A stretch of 64,000 nt of DNA from Desulfobacter postgatei 2ac9. Its GTDB lineage: Bacteria; Desulfobacterota; Desulfobacteria; Desulfobacterales; Desulfobacteraceae. The translations under genes and the position numbers were made by a program. The notes beneath the pieces were generated by a model. It did not search any database. It was not told the DNA's origin and saw only the letters and a program-made list of their open reading frames with translations. Positions 8,637 through 17,093 of this stretch are shown here, piece by piece. The stretch covers positions 3,815,093-3,879,092 of the forward strand of contig NZ_CM001488.1 of the NCBI RefSeq assembly GCF_000233695.2, given 5' to 3'. Every line of letters starts with the position of its first letter. Position 1 is the first letter of the stretch.

Positions 8637-9083
8637 ATGGGTGAGAACCAATTGATTATTCGGTGTACGAAATGCGGGGCAAAAAACCGGGTACCTGAAA
8701 ACAGGGTTTCGGAAAATCCCAAGTGCGGTAAGTGCGGGACAACGTTGCGCCTTGAGATTTTTGATGCCCCTGTGAACGTTACGGATGCCAACTTTGACCG
8801 GGAGGTCATGCAGTCATCCCTTCCGGTGCTGGTGGACTGCTGGGCGCCCTGGTGCGGTCCCTGCCGGGCTGTGGGCCCCATTCTGGATGGGCTGGCAAAG
8901 ACTTACAAGGGGCGGCTTAAAATAGCCAAGGTCAATGTGGACGAAAATCCTGGGACCGGCTCAAAATATCGCATCCAAAGCATTCCCACCATGCTTTTCG
9001 TGAAAAACGGCAACCTGGTTGATCAGGTCACCGGGGCCTTGTCCAAAGAGGCTTTGGATGTCCGGATAAAATCATTTATCTGA
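8637..9083 (+). CDS. trxC: Thioredoxin 2 with zinc ribbon
   Basis: A 148-residue cytosolic disulfide reductase of the TrxC type. An N-terminal zinc ribbon with CTKC and CGKC pairs (residues about 11-36) precedes a thioredoxin fold with active site WCGPC (Cys73, Cys76) and the cis-proline loop SIPTMLFVKNG. Length and layout match Thioredoxin-2. It is the last gene of the thiE-DUF364 cluster; a metabolic link to thiamine is not evident. ATG at 8637 overlaps a weak aaggataaaa ribosome binding site. Confidence 0.92.
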   Translation: MGENQLIIRCTKCGAKNRVPENRVSENPKCGKCGTTLRLEIFDAPVNVTDANFDREVMQSSLPVLVDCWAPWCGPCRAVGPILDGLAKTYKGRLKIAKVNVDENPGTGSKYRIQSIPTMLFVKNGNLVDQVTGALSKEALDVRIKSFI

Positions 9084-9521
9084 TTCAACGCCTGCCTGAA
9101 TTTAGGAGTGCAGATGAAATTTTATATTATCCTTCAAATCCGGGTATGATTGCTATCTTTTATCCCCATTTACACCCGATTTGAGTAGCTGTGGCGGCTC
9201 GGAATAATTCAGGCCGGGAAATCATGTTCCACAAATTTCACCGGGCTATGAGTTAATAAGATCCTGTTTTTTGAAACTCAATAAAAAGGTATGTCATTTC
9301 TGAAACAAGAGTACCGAGCCTTAATTCTGCCATTTCTCACATTGATGAAATCGTTTGTAGTCCGCTTTTATACCATGATTGTTGGGTTCTGGTTTACTAA
9401 GTATCTGCTGATTTTCTATTTTGTTGGCTTTATAGAAGCTATTGAATGTCACCCTACTTCTATTGTACAAAAATTTGAAAAAATGGTCTTATGTTAATAA
9501 GCTGTAACTTAAGGATTGAAA
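9084..9521 (+). other. AT-rich intergenic region before the transposase
   Basis: This 438-bp stretch is markedly more AT-rich than the genes to its left. A possible 68-residue hydrophobic frame at 9291-9497 has no ribosome binding site and no recognisable family, so I do not call it. No clear terminator after trxC or left inverted repeat of the transposable element was found by eye. Confidence 0.4.
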
Positions 9522-10842
9522 ATGATAGAAAAAAAACTCTGAGGCTCTCAGTGAAGAATGGATAAAAGACAATATTCATGATCCAACCAACACATTCGTT
9601 ATTTTACGTAAGATTATCCCTTGGCAAAAAATTACAGACAAACTGGTACACTATTATAGTGACAAAACGGGACGGACAGGAACTCCAATCCGAACAATTA
9701 TAGCTGTTTTTATTGCCGCAAAGCTCCGGTTGCTCAGTGATCGGGCGATTGTTAGCCAGATCAAAGAAAATCGGTATATTCAATATTTTTGCAATGTCCC
9801 AGATGAAAATTTATTCACATTCATGCATCACAGCAACCTGAGCAAATTGCGAAAACGTTTTGATATTAAGGGGATAGAGACCGTGGAATCAATCATTTTT
9901 AATATATTGAGAGTTGCCAAAGTAATTGATACAGACAGCATGTTGATTGATTCCACTGTACTGCCCGATAACATCATTTATCCAACAGATGTCGGATTGA
10001 TTTTCAAAGCCTTTAGAAAAATGGAGCAGTTTGCTCGACAGTATTATATTCCTATCTGGTGGGACAGGAAGGAGCTCAGGCAGCTACGGCGCGAATATAA
10101 TTTGAATCGAAAAAAGACTGAAATTGAAGATTTATTTTTCGATGCTCTCTTGATATTTTCCGCTGGATTGCGGAAGTTTAAAACAATAGTGAAAAGCCTT
10201 GAGGGTCCTGATCAAGACAGAAAAAAAGCTCAGCAGCTTTTGGCTCTCCTGATGTTATTCCAAGATCAGAATGCACTAAAACTTGGGGGCGAAAGACATA
10301 TTCCAAATCGGATTGTCTCCTTTGATGAACCGGACTCCCGCCCGATTAAAAAAGGCAAAAAACATCCAAGCTGTGAATTTGGAAGTACACTTCAACTTTC
10401 GTTCAACCGACAGGGTTTTATGATTACAATGGAAAATTTTATCGGAAAGCCTAATGATAAAACCCTATGGCCCGGGACAGCTCAATTGTTTGAAAAAAGA
10501 ATGAAAGGTGTTCCTGAACATGCTATCGGGGATCAAGGTTACCGCAGCCGGTTAAATCAGGTAATCCCCAAAGGCTGTCCACACATCTTTCTTGGCAAAA
10601 GCCAGGATGTTGGCAAAGAGAAGCGGGACTTTTGTCAAAAAGCCCGTTCTGCAACGGAAGGCTTTATCGCAATTTCAAAAAATATTCGCGGTTTTGGCTG
10701 CAGCCTTTATCAGGGAAGCGATGGAAACCGTATTTGGTCTCTTTTATGTCAGACCGCGTATAACCTGAAAAAATTTCTTCAGCTCTATAATGATGAAAAA
10801 ATCAGTGAAGAAAGCCTGATGAGACTCGGCTTACTGGGCTGA
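9522..10842 (+). mobile_element. DDE transposase (DUF772, IS5/IS1182-type) with frame break at A8 run
   Basis: From the TTG at 9730 the open frame gives 370 residues, and the same frame extends upstream without a stop to 9529, adding EEWIKDNIHDP, KIIPWQKITDKLV and YYSDKTGRTGTPIR. The natural start ATG 9522 (MIEK) is out of frame by one base at an eight-A run (9529-9536); seven A would read straight through. DDE-type elements are seen: IDSTVLPDNIIYPTD, GDQGYRS and a C-terminal domain with an acidic residue near ATEGF. Either transcriptional slippage restores the protein or the copy is inactive. Terminal inverted repeats could not be delimited. Confidence 0.75.
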
Positions 10843-11168
10843 TTTAGATCACCCTTATTCAGCGATCTGACTACCTGCAGTTCATCGAGATGGGTGGATT
10901 GCGGCTAAAATATGATGAAATTGCCTTAAAAAACGCTCTAAACCCCTAACAAGTCTTTTTTTACCATGATTTTTTAATGAAGGTCTTAAAAGGGGGTCAA
11001 GGCTATCTTCTTCATATAGGAGAAAATCAGCAGATACTACTAAGTCTTTGGCAGATTATTGCCTTTTTAGATAAATTTATATATTACAGTACTACTGGTA
11101 AAGCGTGGTTCTCGTACAGGGTTCAAATCATTTAAATTAATAATAAAAAAACTGCGAGCAACAAAAGC
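10843..11168 (+). other. Intergenic region after the transposase
   Basis: 326 bp without a supportable gene. It is AT-rich and probably includes the right end of the transposable element, but no inverted repeat matching the left side was recognised. The promoter of the following sensor gene should lie in the distal part. Confidence 0.4.
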
Positions 11169-12677
11169 ATGGGTTGCGAAAAAAACAACAATTCTGATTC
11201 AAGGCAAATAAAAACTATTATTTTTACCTCCTTGGTGGCAATTATTGTTTTATATCTATTTTCTTCTTTTCCGGGTTTATATAGATCTCTTGAAGGCTTA
11301 CAGAGTGCAAAACGAGTATCATTTCTTAACGATGTTAGTGATTATCTTTTTATAGCGGTCGGAAATTATGGTTTTGAGAGGGGACGGGTTAACGTTGTTC
11401 TCAATGATTCAGGTCCTGTTGAAAAAATGGAGGCTAACAGGAAATTTATTATAAAACGTCGTAATGAAGGTGATGGTTCCTTATCAAAAGCTCTCAAAAG
11501 CCTTTCAGAGATAGATCTTCCAGGTTCAGAGAAAAAGATTCGTCAAGTAAAAAAAATACAAGACCAAATCAATGAGCTGAGACAAAAAACGAATAAAGAC
11601 TTGGTGGTGCCTCAAAGCCTCAGAAAGCAGGGCCTTGCGACAATTTGGTTTGCTGCAATGACCAAATACATCGAGAGCATTGAAGCACTTCTTGTGACCA
11701 TTTCGATAGATATCAGTGATGCGGATGGAGTCATAAGTCGATACTCTTCGCTAAAACATGAAGTATTAGCTTTAAGAAATACAGCTGGTCCAGAAATGTC
11801 GATCCTTTCTGCGACCATACTTTCACAAAAACCGATTAAAGCGGAATTAATTGAAAAGATAGAAAAGCTTCACATCAATACTCTTCAACATTTTAAGAAC
11901 ATAGCGGCTATATGCCAGGGCTTTTCAAAACCTGATATTCCAAATGCGCTTAATCAATTAAAACAGAGTTATTTTTCCAATTACCTGGCATATAGAAATG
12001 AAATACTTCCTCTTGCTAAAGTAGGCGGACCCTATCCATACTCCCAGGCGGAATTTCTGAGTCACGGCGTGAACGCTCTTAAAGAAATTTCACATTTTAT
12101 GGATGTTATCGTTTTAGAAACAAAATCTTATGCTGCTAACAATCTCAATGAAAACCGGAGACAAATGATCTTTCAGGGTGTTAGCAGTGCTGGTTCATTG
12201 TTAGTCGTTTTTTTGATTATGTTTTATATCAACTCAAAGGTCATTTCACCGATTGGACGTTTAACATCTATTCTACGGAAGTTTTCAAAAAAGCAGCTAG
12301 GTTTGGATGTGCCTTTTTTAAAAGAGGATAATGAGATAGGGGAAATGGCCAAAGCGGTAGAAATATTTCGACAGAAATCTATTGAACTGGATGAGGACAA
12401 TAGGTTATTAAAGCTTGCGGAAGCTGAGAAAGAAAAACTTATCTCTGAGCTCCAGAAAGCATTAAAAGAAGTTAAAACTTTGAGTGGGCTCCTTCCAATC
12501 TGCGCCCAGTGTAAAAAAATTCGAGATGATAAAGGTTACTGGAACACATTAGAGGCATATATTGAGCAACACTCTGATGCATCATTCAGTCATGGTATGT
12601 GTTCTGAATGTTCAGATAAGCTTTATGGCAATGAGGATTGGTATATTGAAATGAAAAAAAAGAACGATTATGAGTAA
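11169..12677 (+). CDS. HAMP-domain membrane sensor with C-terminal zinc-ribbon motif, no output domain
   Basis: A 502-residue protein with a first membrane segment near residues 16-36 (TIIFTSLVAIIVLYLFSS), an extracytoplasmic helical sensor region to about 335, a second membrane segment near 338-357 (SLLVVFLIMFYI), a HAMP domain (SPIGRLTSILRKFSKKQL), then a coiled coil. The end carries ICAQCKKIRDDKGYW (Cys445, Cys448) and HGMCSEC (Cys478, Cys481), a motif seen at the ends of many deltaproteobacterial sensor proteins and likely zinc-binding. There is no kinase, cyclase or methyl-accepting domain. Codon use is AT-rich compared with the rest of the window, which suggests transfer along with the transposase. 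Confidence 0.75.
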   Translation: MGCEKNNNSDSRQIKTIIFTSLVAIIVLYLFSSFPGLYRSLEGLQSAKRVSFLNDVSDYLFIAVGNYGFERGRVNVVLNDSGPVEKMEANRKFIIKRRNEGDGSLSKALKSLSEIDLPGSEKKIRQVKKIQDQINELRQKTNKDLVVPQSLRKQGLATIWFAAMTKYIESIEALLVTISIDISDADGVISRYSSLKHEVLALRNTAGPEMSILSATILSQKPIKAELIEKIEKLHINTLQHFKNIAAICQGFSKPDIPNALNQLKQSYFSNYLAYRNEILPLAKVGGPYPYSQAEFLSHGVNALKEISHFMDVIVLETKSYAANNLNENRRQMIFQGVSSAGSLLVVFLIMFYINSKVISPIGRLTSILRKFSKKQLGLDVPFLKEDNEIGEMAKAVEIFRQKSIELDEDNRLLKLAEAEKEKLISELQKALKEVKTLSGLLPICAQCKKIRDDKGYWNTLEAYIEQHSDASFSHGMCSECSDKLYGNEDWYIEMKKKNDYE

Positions 12678-12850
12678 GTTGCTTGTGTTGACTATGTCTA
12701 TGACCTGTCGCTATTGTCCTGAAAAGTTTACTAAGGACTGGCGCTTCTATCTTTGGGGATTTTGCCCCCCTTTAAAAGATCCCTCCTGCGATTTTAAGCA
12801 CATGAAAAGTCCCAGCCCATACAGAGACTGGAACCCAGTGAGTGGTGAGC

Positions 12851-13288
12851 TTATTCGGTTGCACTATTGTCTGGAATGAACCATTCTTTTTTTCGATAAA
12901 CCAAATCTTGGCTTTTGGCAACCATTTCGCCTGTTCTATCATCTTTGATGGTAATGTCATATAGCACCATGGGACCAGATTCGGACTGTTCGATTGCCTC
13001 AGCGACAAGTCGGTCACCAGATTTTGTTGCTTTCAGAAAGTTAATCCCAACATTCAGTGCTACGGATGTCTGTCCATGGGAATTGCTTGCTGCAGCAAAG
13101 GCTATATCGCTTATGGAGAAAATCACACCGCCGTGAGTGATCCCATGAAAATTCACCATGTCATCATTGATATTCAATGTCACCCGACTATGCCCCGGTT
13201 TCAATATTTCAACTTTTGCCCCTAATAATTGGGCAAAGGGATCTCGCTGAATATATTCATTTATCTTTTTTTTCCTACTGTTTTCCAT
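12851..13288 (-). CDS. PaaI-family hotdog thioesterase
   Basis: A 145-residue single hotdog-fold protein. NFHGITHGGVIFSISDIA carries the family signature (HGG and the catalytic Asp in SISD), and GDRLVAEAIEQS follows the long helix. Such enzymes hydrolyse acyl- or aryl-CoA esters in the cytoplasm. It stands alone between AT-rich DNA and a repeat, so the substrate cannot be guessed. The start at ATG 13288 agrees with family length. Confidence 0.85.
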   Translation of the reverse strand: MENSRKKKINEYIQRDPFAQLLGAKVEILKPGHSRVTLNINDDMVNFHGITHGGVIFSISDIAFAAASNSHGQTSVALNVGINFLKATKSGDRLVAEAIEQSESGPMVLYDITIKDDRTGEMVAKSQDLVYRKKEWFIPDNSATE

Positions 13289-13559
13289 TTGAATCCTTTT
13301 TTAAGGGTACGTAAAAATATAAAATATAGTTATTTTAATTTCATCCAGACTTATCTTGTCAAGGCAAGAATTGATATTTCCCCGATTTTTGGATACACGG
13401 TCAAGCTATTTTGTAGTAGATATATTAAACTTGAAAAGCGTTGATTATGTCTATTTATGTTGCCTAAGTCTTTTATTGACGTGGCGTTGACTACTTCTGA
13501 TATTGATGATGCCATATAATCAGCAGCAATTCTAAGCATGACACGTTTCAGTTGTAAAG

Positions 13560-13635
13560 CTCGCACAAAGACACTAAAACACAAAGATTGTTATTCGACT
13601 TTGTGACCCTTTGTGCCTTTGAGGCTTTGTGCGAG
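13560..13635. repeat. Inverted repeat built from cacaaag/ctttgtg units
   Basis: In the 369-bp gap 13289-13657, ctcgcacaaag at 13560-13570 is a perfect inverted copy of ctttgtgcgag at 13625-13635. Inside lie further cacaaag and ctttgtg units that also pair. The RNA would form a long branched hairpin. It could serve as a terminator-like or repeat element between the hisA end and the thioesterase promoter. No gene is visible in the rest of the gap. Confidence 0.6.
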
Positions 13636-13657
13636 AATAAATTTAGAAATAACCGGG

Positions 13658-14431
13658 TCAGATTTGAACCTTATGCCACGCCACCACCTGTTGGTAAGGG
13701 ATGGTGCCCCCAAAGATGTCCAGGGCGGAACCGATGGTCAGGTCCACACGTCCCTTGCCAAGCGCTTTTACCCGCTCCAGGTCTGAAAACCGGCCTGCGC
13801 CCCCGGCATAGGTGGCAGGGATGGGGCTGTGTTCCCCCAGCAGTATCACCAGTTCCTCCTGGATACCCTGCATTTTGCCTTCCACATCCACACCGTGGAC
13901 TAAAAATTCGTCGCAGAATATGGATAGATTTTCCAGAGTTGCCGGGGTTACGGCCATTTCGGTGAATTTTTGCCAGCGGTCTGTCACAATCCAGAATTGT
14001 CCGTCTCTTTTCCGGCAGCTTAGATCCAGAACCAGACGGTTTTTGCCCACGGCATTCACCAGGGCGTTGAGCTTGTCCATGTCCATGCGGCCTTTGGAGA
14101 ATACATAGGAGGTGACGATGACATGGGATGCGCCGGCATCCAGAAAGGTGTGTGCATTTTCAGGGTTAATCCCGCCGCCCATCTGGAGACCACCGGGGAA
14201 AGCCTGCAGCGCATCGAGGGCGGCATTGGTATTTCCTGGGCCAAGGGCAATGACATGGCCGCCGAAAAGTTGGTCTGCCCGGTACATCCGTGCAAACTGT
14301 GCCGGGGTTAAGGCGCTTTCAAAATTGGTGACAAGACTCTCCTGGGTTTGGTCGGACAGGGTGCTTCCCACAATCTGGACGACTTTGCCGTTTCGAAGAT
14401 CAATGCAGGGTCGAAATTTCATATTACTCAT
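13658..14431 (-). CDS. hisA: ProFAR isomerase, eukaryotic-type HisA
   Basis: A 257-residue TIM barrel catalysing the Amadori rearrangement of ProFAR in histidine biosynthesis. The start [19 protein letters not shown], then [46 protein letters not shown] and [11 protein letters not shown] match the HIS6-like (eukaryotic type) subfamily rather than the ordinary bacterial HisA. It is not flanked by other his genes here. Start is ATG 14431 (MSNMKF), with an alternative internal ATG three codons later. Confidence 0.85.
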   Translation of the reverse strand: MSNMKFRPCIDLRNGKVVQIVGSTLSDQTQESLVTNFESALTPAQFARMYRADQLFGGHVIALGPGNTNAALDALQAFPGGLQMGGGINPENAHTFLDAGASHVIVTSYVFSKGRMDMDKLNALVNAVGKNRLVLDLSCRKRDGQFWIVTDRWQKFTEMAVTPATLENLSIFCDEFLVHGVDVEGKMQGIQEELVILLGEHSPIPATYAGGAGRFSDLERVKALGKGRVDLTIGSALDIFGGTIPYQQVVAWHKVQI

Positions 14432-14458
14432 CCTAAAAAATTTTTATATGAAAGTATT

Positions 14459-14526
14459 GAGTAGTGAGTATTGAGTAGTGAGAATGAAAGCAAGTTGTTT
14501 TTCTCACTACTCAATACTCACTACTC
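14459..14526. repeat. Perfect 25-bp inverted repeat (gagtagtgag/ctcactactc)
   Basis: Positions 14459-14483 are an exact reverse complement of 14502-14526, separated by 18 bases. Each arm is itself built from repeated gagtagtgag/tattgag units. It lies between the hisA start and the end of the Mla-type operon, both on the minus strand, so it may act as terminator of the latter or be a dispersed repeat. A short tandem run of cttttat follows at 14529-14548. Confidence 0.75.
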
Positions 14527-14597
14527 ATATCTTTTATCTTTTATCTTTTGTTGTGGGTTGAACCTGGGTGTTGATAGGCCAGATCAGTCCATGGCTG

Positions 14598-15254
14598 TTA
14601 TTGGTTATCACCGGTCGATAAGCTTTGAAAATCCGACAGAATATTTTTGACTATTTCGGCTAATCCACGATTAAGGGCCTGGAGATATGCTTTGGGAGTG
14701 GTGTCTGAGCCCAGGGGGATTTGTGCGGAATAGGTTTTTGCCAGCACCGGTGTGAAACCGTCTTTGTGAAGCCGGTCAAGGTTCAGCGCCATGCTCACCA
14801 CAGCCGATACCGCGGATGCACTGCGCCGGTCACAATAAAGCGCTGTGATTTTACCCCATAACTGGAAGATATCGTCCGGGATCCGGTTTTTTGGGACAGC
14901 GGCAAACTGAGGGGAGTTGACCAGGGCTTCAAACATCACATCACTGATCATGCGGGCCGGAGGTGTCATGTAGTTGTTGTAATAATCCTGGGTAAACCGG
15001 TTCTGATCCACCCGGTAAACAAATCCCGCGCCGCCGAACTCCGGTGAAATGTCCAGGCGCCTGACAACCAACGGGACCCCAGCTGACCGGTTGCTTGGAT
15101 CAGCTGGGTGGTTGACCTGTGCACTAAGTCGGTACATCTGCTTTTTCGTGTAATCATTTTTAATCCCGCATCCGGCAAAAAAGAGGGCTGAAGTCAAGAT
15201 GCAGGTGATCATCATGAAAAGAGGCAAACGCGTTAAGGGGCGAAGGCAGTTCAT
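14598..15254 (-). CDS. ABC-transport auxiliary lipoprotein (PqiC/YmbA-like)
   Basis: A 218-residue lipoprotein. The N-terminal signal ends with lipobox FFAGC (Cys near residue 29), followed by YRLSAQ and a mature domain with PLVVRRLDISPEFGG, matching the ABC_trans_aux family. It ends the minus-strand operon mlaE-mlaF-mlaD-lipoprotein with a 6-bp gap to mlaD. In Pqi/Mce systems such lipoproteins sit in the outer membrane and contact the MCE tunnel. Substrate identity is inferred from the operon only. Confidence 0.8.
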   Translation of the reverse strand: MNCLRPLTRLPLFMMITCILTSALFFAGCGIKNDYTKKQMYRLSAQVNHPADPSNRSAGVPLVVRRLDISPEFGGAGFVYRVDQNRFTQDYYNNYMTPPARMISDVMFEALVNSPQFAAVPKNRIPDDIFQLWGKITALYCDRRSASAVSAVVSMALNLDRLHKDGFTPVLAKTYSAQIPLGSDTTPKAYLQALNRGLAEIVKNILSDFQSLSTGDNQ

Positions 15255-15260
15255 GACCGA

Positions 15261-16325
15261 TTATTTCTCCTTTCCTGATGTTGATGTCTTCGGCGGGGCT
15301 TTCATGAGAATGCTGCCCGGGTACTCACGCAGCTCCCGGGTGAACTGGTTGAGGTTGTCCGTGGTATCCTCCAGGTTGCCGATGGTTTTCTCGATGATGT
15401 CGGCATTCGTCCAGATCGTATTTTCCAGTAACCGGGATGTTTTTTCAAGGCTGGCCATAACCGTATCCATTCTCTCGGCCATTTCGGTCAATTTCCCTTC
15501 GTAACCTTGTTCCAGGCCGGTGGCGATGTGTTTGAAACTGCCTGATGCCGTATTGATATCTGCCAGGGTTTGTGTGATGGGACCTTTTGCCGCATGAACA
15601 ATTTGCTTTAAATCGGCCACAGATGAGCCCGCATCCGTCAGAATCTGTTTAAGCCGCCCGGATGTCAGGATTTTAGCCAGGTCCTTGTTGGTCTGGCGAA
15701 GTTCCTTGAGCAGGCTTTCAGCCTGGGTAGATACGTTTGTGATATTCAGGTTCTTGATGAGGGCTGCAAGATCTTGTTTCATCTCTTGGAAATCTATGGA
15801 GCCCAAGGTTTCCATTGCCTGACTGATTGCGTTCGATACCTGTTTGATGTTGCTGGACTGGGAAGGCACATAAAGATTTTCCGGGGTCCAGGAGATTTGA
15901 AGGTCATCCGGCCCGTTTTTTTTGTAATCGGTTTCCAGATATGCAGATCCTGTCAGGCCGTTAAAGGATAAAAATACGGAAAGTCCCTCGTCGACCGCTT
16001 TTTTCATACGTTCTTTGGGGGTTTTCCCGGTCTGACCCACGAAACAGTCTTCGGACAGGGAAAAGGTGACCAACACGTAATTTGAAGCAATGTTGTAAAC
16101 CTTTGTGGGGGTGGTAATGGCTTTTACAGCGCCGATTTTAACCCCTTTGTATTTAACTTCCGAGCCGATGTTCAGGCCCTGGACGGATTCGTTAAAATAA
16201 GTTTCGGCAAGGGTTTCCGTCTTTAAAAACTGGCCTGCGCCAAAGGCAATCAGCATGGCCGCAGTCAGTGCAAAGGCCAGGATGACAAAAAGGCCGAGTT
16301 TGAAATAATTGGTCTTCTGGGTCAT
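15261..16325 (-). CDS. mlaD: MCE-domain lipid transport protein (MlaD-like)
   Basis: A 354-residue membrane-anchored substrate-binding subunit. One N-terminal membrane helix (LGLFVILAFALTAAMLIAFG), then the MCE domain with YFNESVQGLNIGSEVKYKGV and KIGAVKAI at residues about 38-130, then a long helical C-terminus. It is longer than E. coli MlaD (about 183 residues), owing to the helical tail that could form a periplasmic shaft. It lies between the ATPase and the lipoprotein in one operon, acting in phospholipid movement between membranes. Confidence 0.88.
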   Translation of the reverse strand: MTQKTNYFKLGLFVILAFALTAAMLIAFGAGQFLKTETLAETYFNESVQGLNIGSEVKYKGVKIGAVKAITTPTKVYNIASNYVLVTFSLSEDCFVGQTGKTPKERMKKAVDEGLSVFLSFNGLTGSAYLETDYKKNGPDDLQISWTPENLYVPSQSSNIKQVSNAISQAMETLGSIDFQEMKQDLAALIKNLNITNVSTQAESLLKELRQTNKDLAKILTSGRLKQILTDAGSSVADLKQIVHAAKGPITQTLADINTASGSFKHIATGLEQGYEGKLTEMAERMDTVMASLEKTSRLLENTIWTNADIIEKTIGNLEDTTDNLNQFTRELREYPGSILMKAPPKTSTSGKEK

Positions 16326-16346
16326 GGGTCAGATTCCAAAGGGTTG

Positions 16347-17093
16347 TTATGGGTTCCGGTTAAAAAAATTATATACATATGGGTTTGACGGATCCGCTTT
16401 GAGCTTTTTGGGATCGCCCTGGGCAATAATGCCTTTTTCCTTTTTGCCCAGCATAATCACCCGGTCGGCAATGGTCAGGATGCTTTCAAGCTCATGGGTG
16501 ACAATGACAAATGTGATTTTAAGGGATCCTGCCAGTTTAAGGATCAGACGGTCCAGTTCGGCCGAGGTTAAGGGATCGAGCCCGGCAGAGGGTTCATCCA
16601 GAAAGAGGATGCCCGGATCAAGGGCCATGGCCCTGGCAATGGCTGCCCTTTTTTTCATGCCGCCGCTCAATTCGTCGGGCAGAAGATAAAGGGCATGCCC
16701 CATGTCAACCAGATCGAGTTTGACCCGGGCAATGGTTTCAATGGCTTCCCGGGGAAGATCCGTGAACTCTGTCAGGGGCAGCATGAGGTTTTCCAGGACA
16801 GTCATGGAGCCGAACAGCGCACCGTTCTGGAACGCCACGCCAATGTCGGCAAGCAGACGATTGCGCCTCTTTCCCCGGGCCGCCACCATATCTTCGCCAT
16901 GGATGAGGACCTCTCCGGACAGCGGCGGTACCAGACCGATCATGTGCTTGAGTACCGTGCTTTTGCCGCAGCCGGAACCGCCGAGGATAACAAATACTTC
17001 ACCACTTTGGATATCAAAGTTGAGATCTTCCATAATGGCGTTGTTGTTGTACCCGGCAAAAAGGTGCCGGACATTGATAATCGTTTCGCTCAT
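16347..17093 (-). CDS. mlaF: ABC transporter ATPase (MlaF-like)
   Basis: A 248-residue ATP-binding subunit: Walker A GGSGCGKSTVLKH, Q-loop GVAFQNGALFGSMTV, signature LSGGMKKRAAIARA, Walker B ILFLDEPSAGLDP and switch histidine in IVTHEL. The LSGGMxKRxAxARA form is typical of Mla/Mce ATPases. Its ATG overlaps the mlaE stop by 4 bp. It drives lipid exchange through the MlaE permease. Confidence 0.93.
   Translation of the reverse strand: MSETIINVRHLFAGYNNNAIMEDLNFDIQSGEVFVILGGSGCGKSTVLKHMIGLVPPLSGEVLIHGEDMVAARGKRRNRLLADIGVAFQNGALFGSMTVLENLMLPLTEFTDLPREAIETIARVKLDLVDMGHALYLLPDELSGGMKKRAAIARAMALDPGILFLDEPSAGLDPLTSAELDRLILKLAGSLKITFVIVTHELESILTIADRVIMLGKKEKGIIAQGDPKKLKADPSNPYVYNFFNRNP

Noticed and set aside
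8540..8640. Alternative frame after DUF364 reading AIAIADTEAICHDRSDAHS
   Set aside because: It looks coding-like, but the DUF364 frame ends at a place and with a motif (LGLSSYCHCGH) usual for the family, so a frameshift is not needed.
9291..9497. 68-codon hydrophobic frame
   Set aside because: No ribosome binding site, AT-rich context, no recognisable family.
12670..12879. 69-codon frame overlapping the end of the HAMP sensor
   Set aside because: It starts inside the preceding stop region but overlaps the convergent thioesterase gene and has no family or conserved motif.
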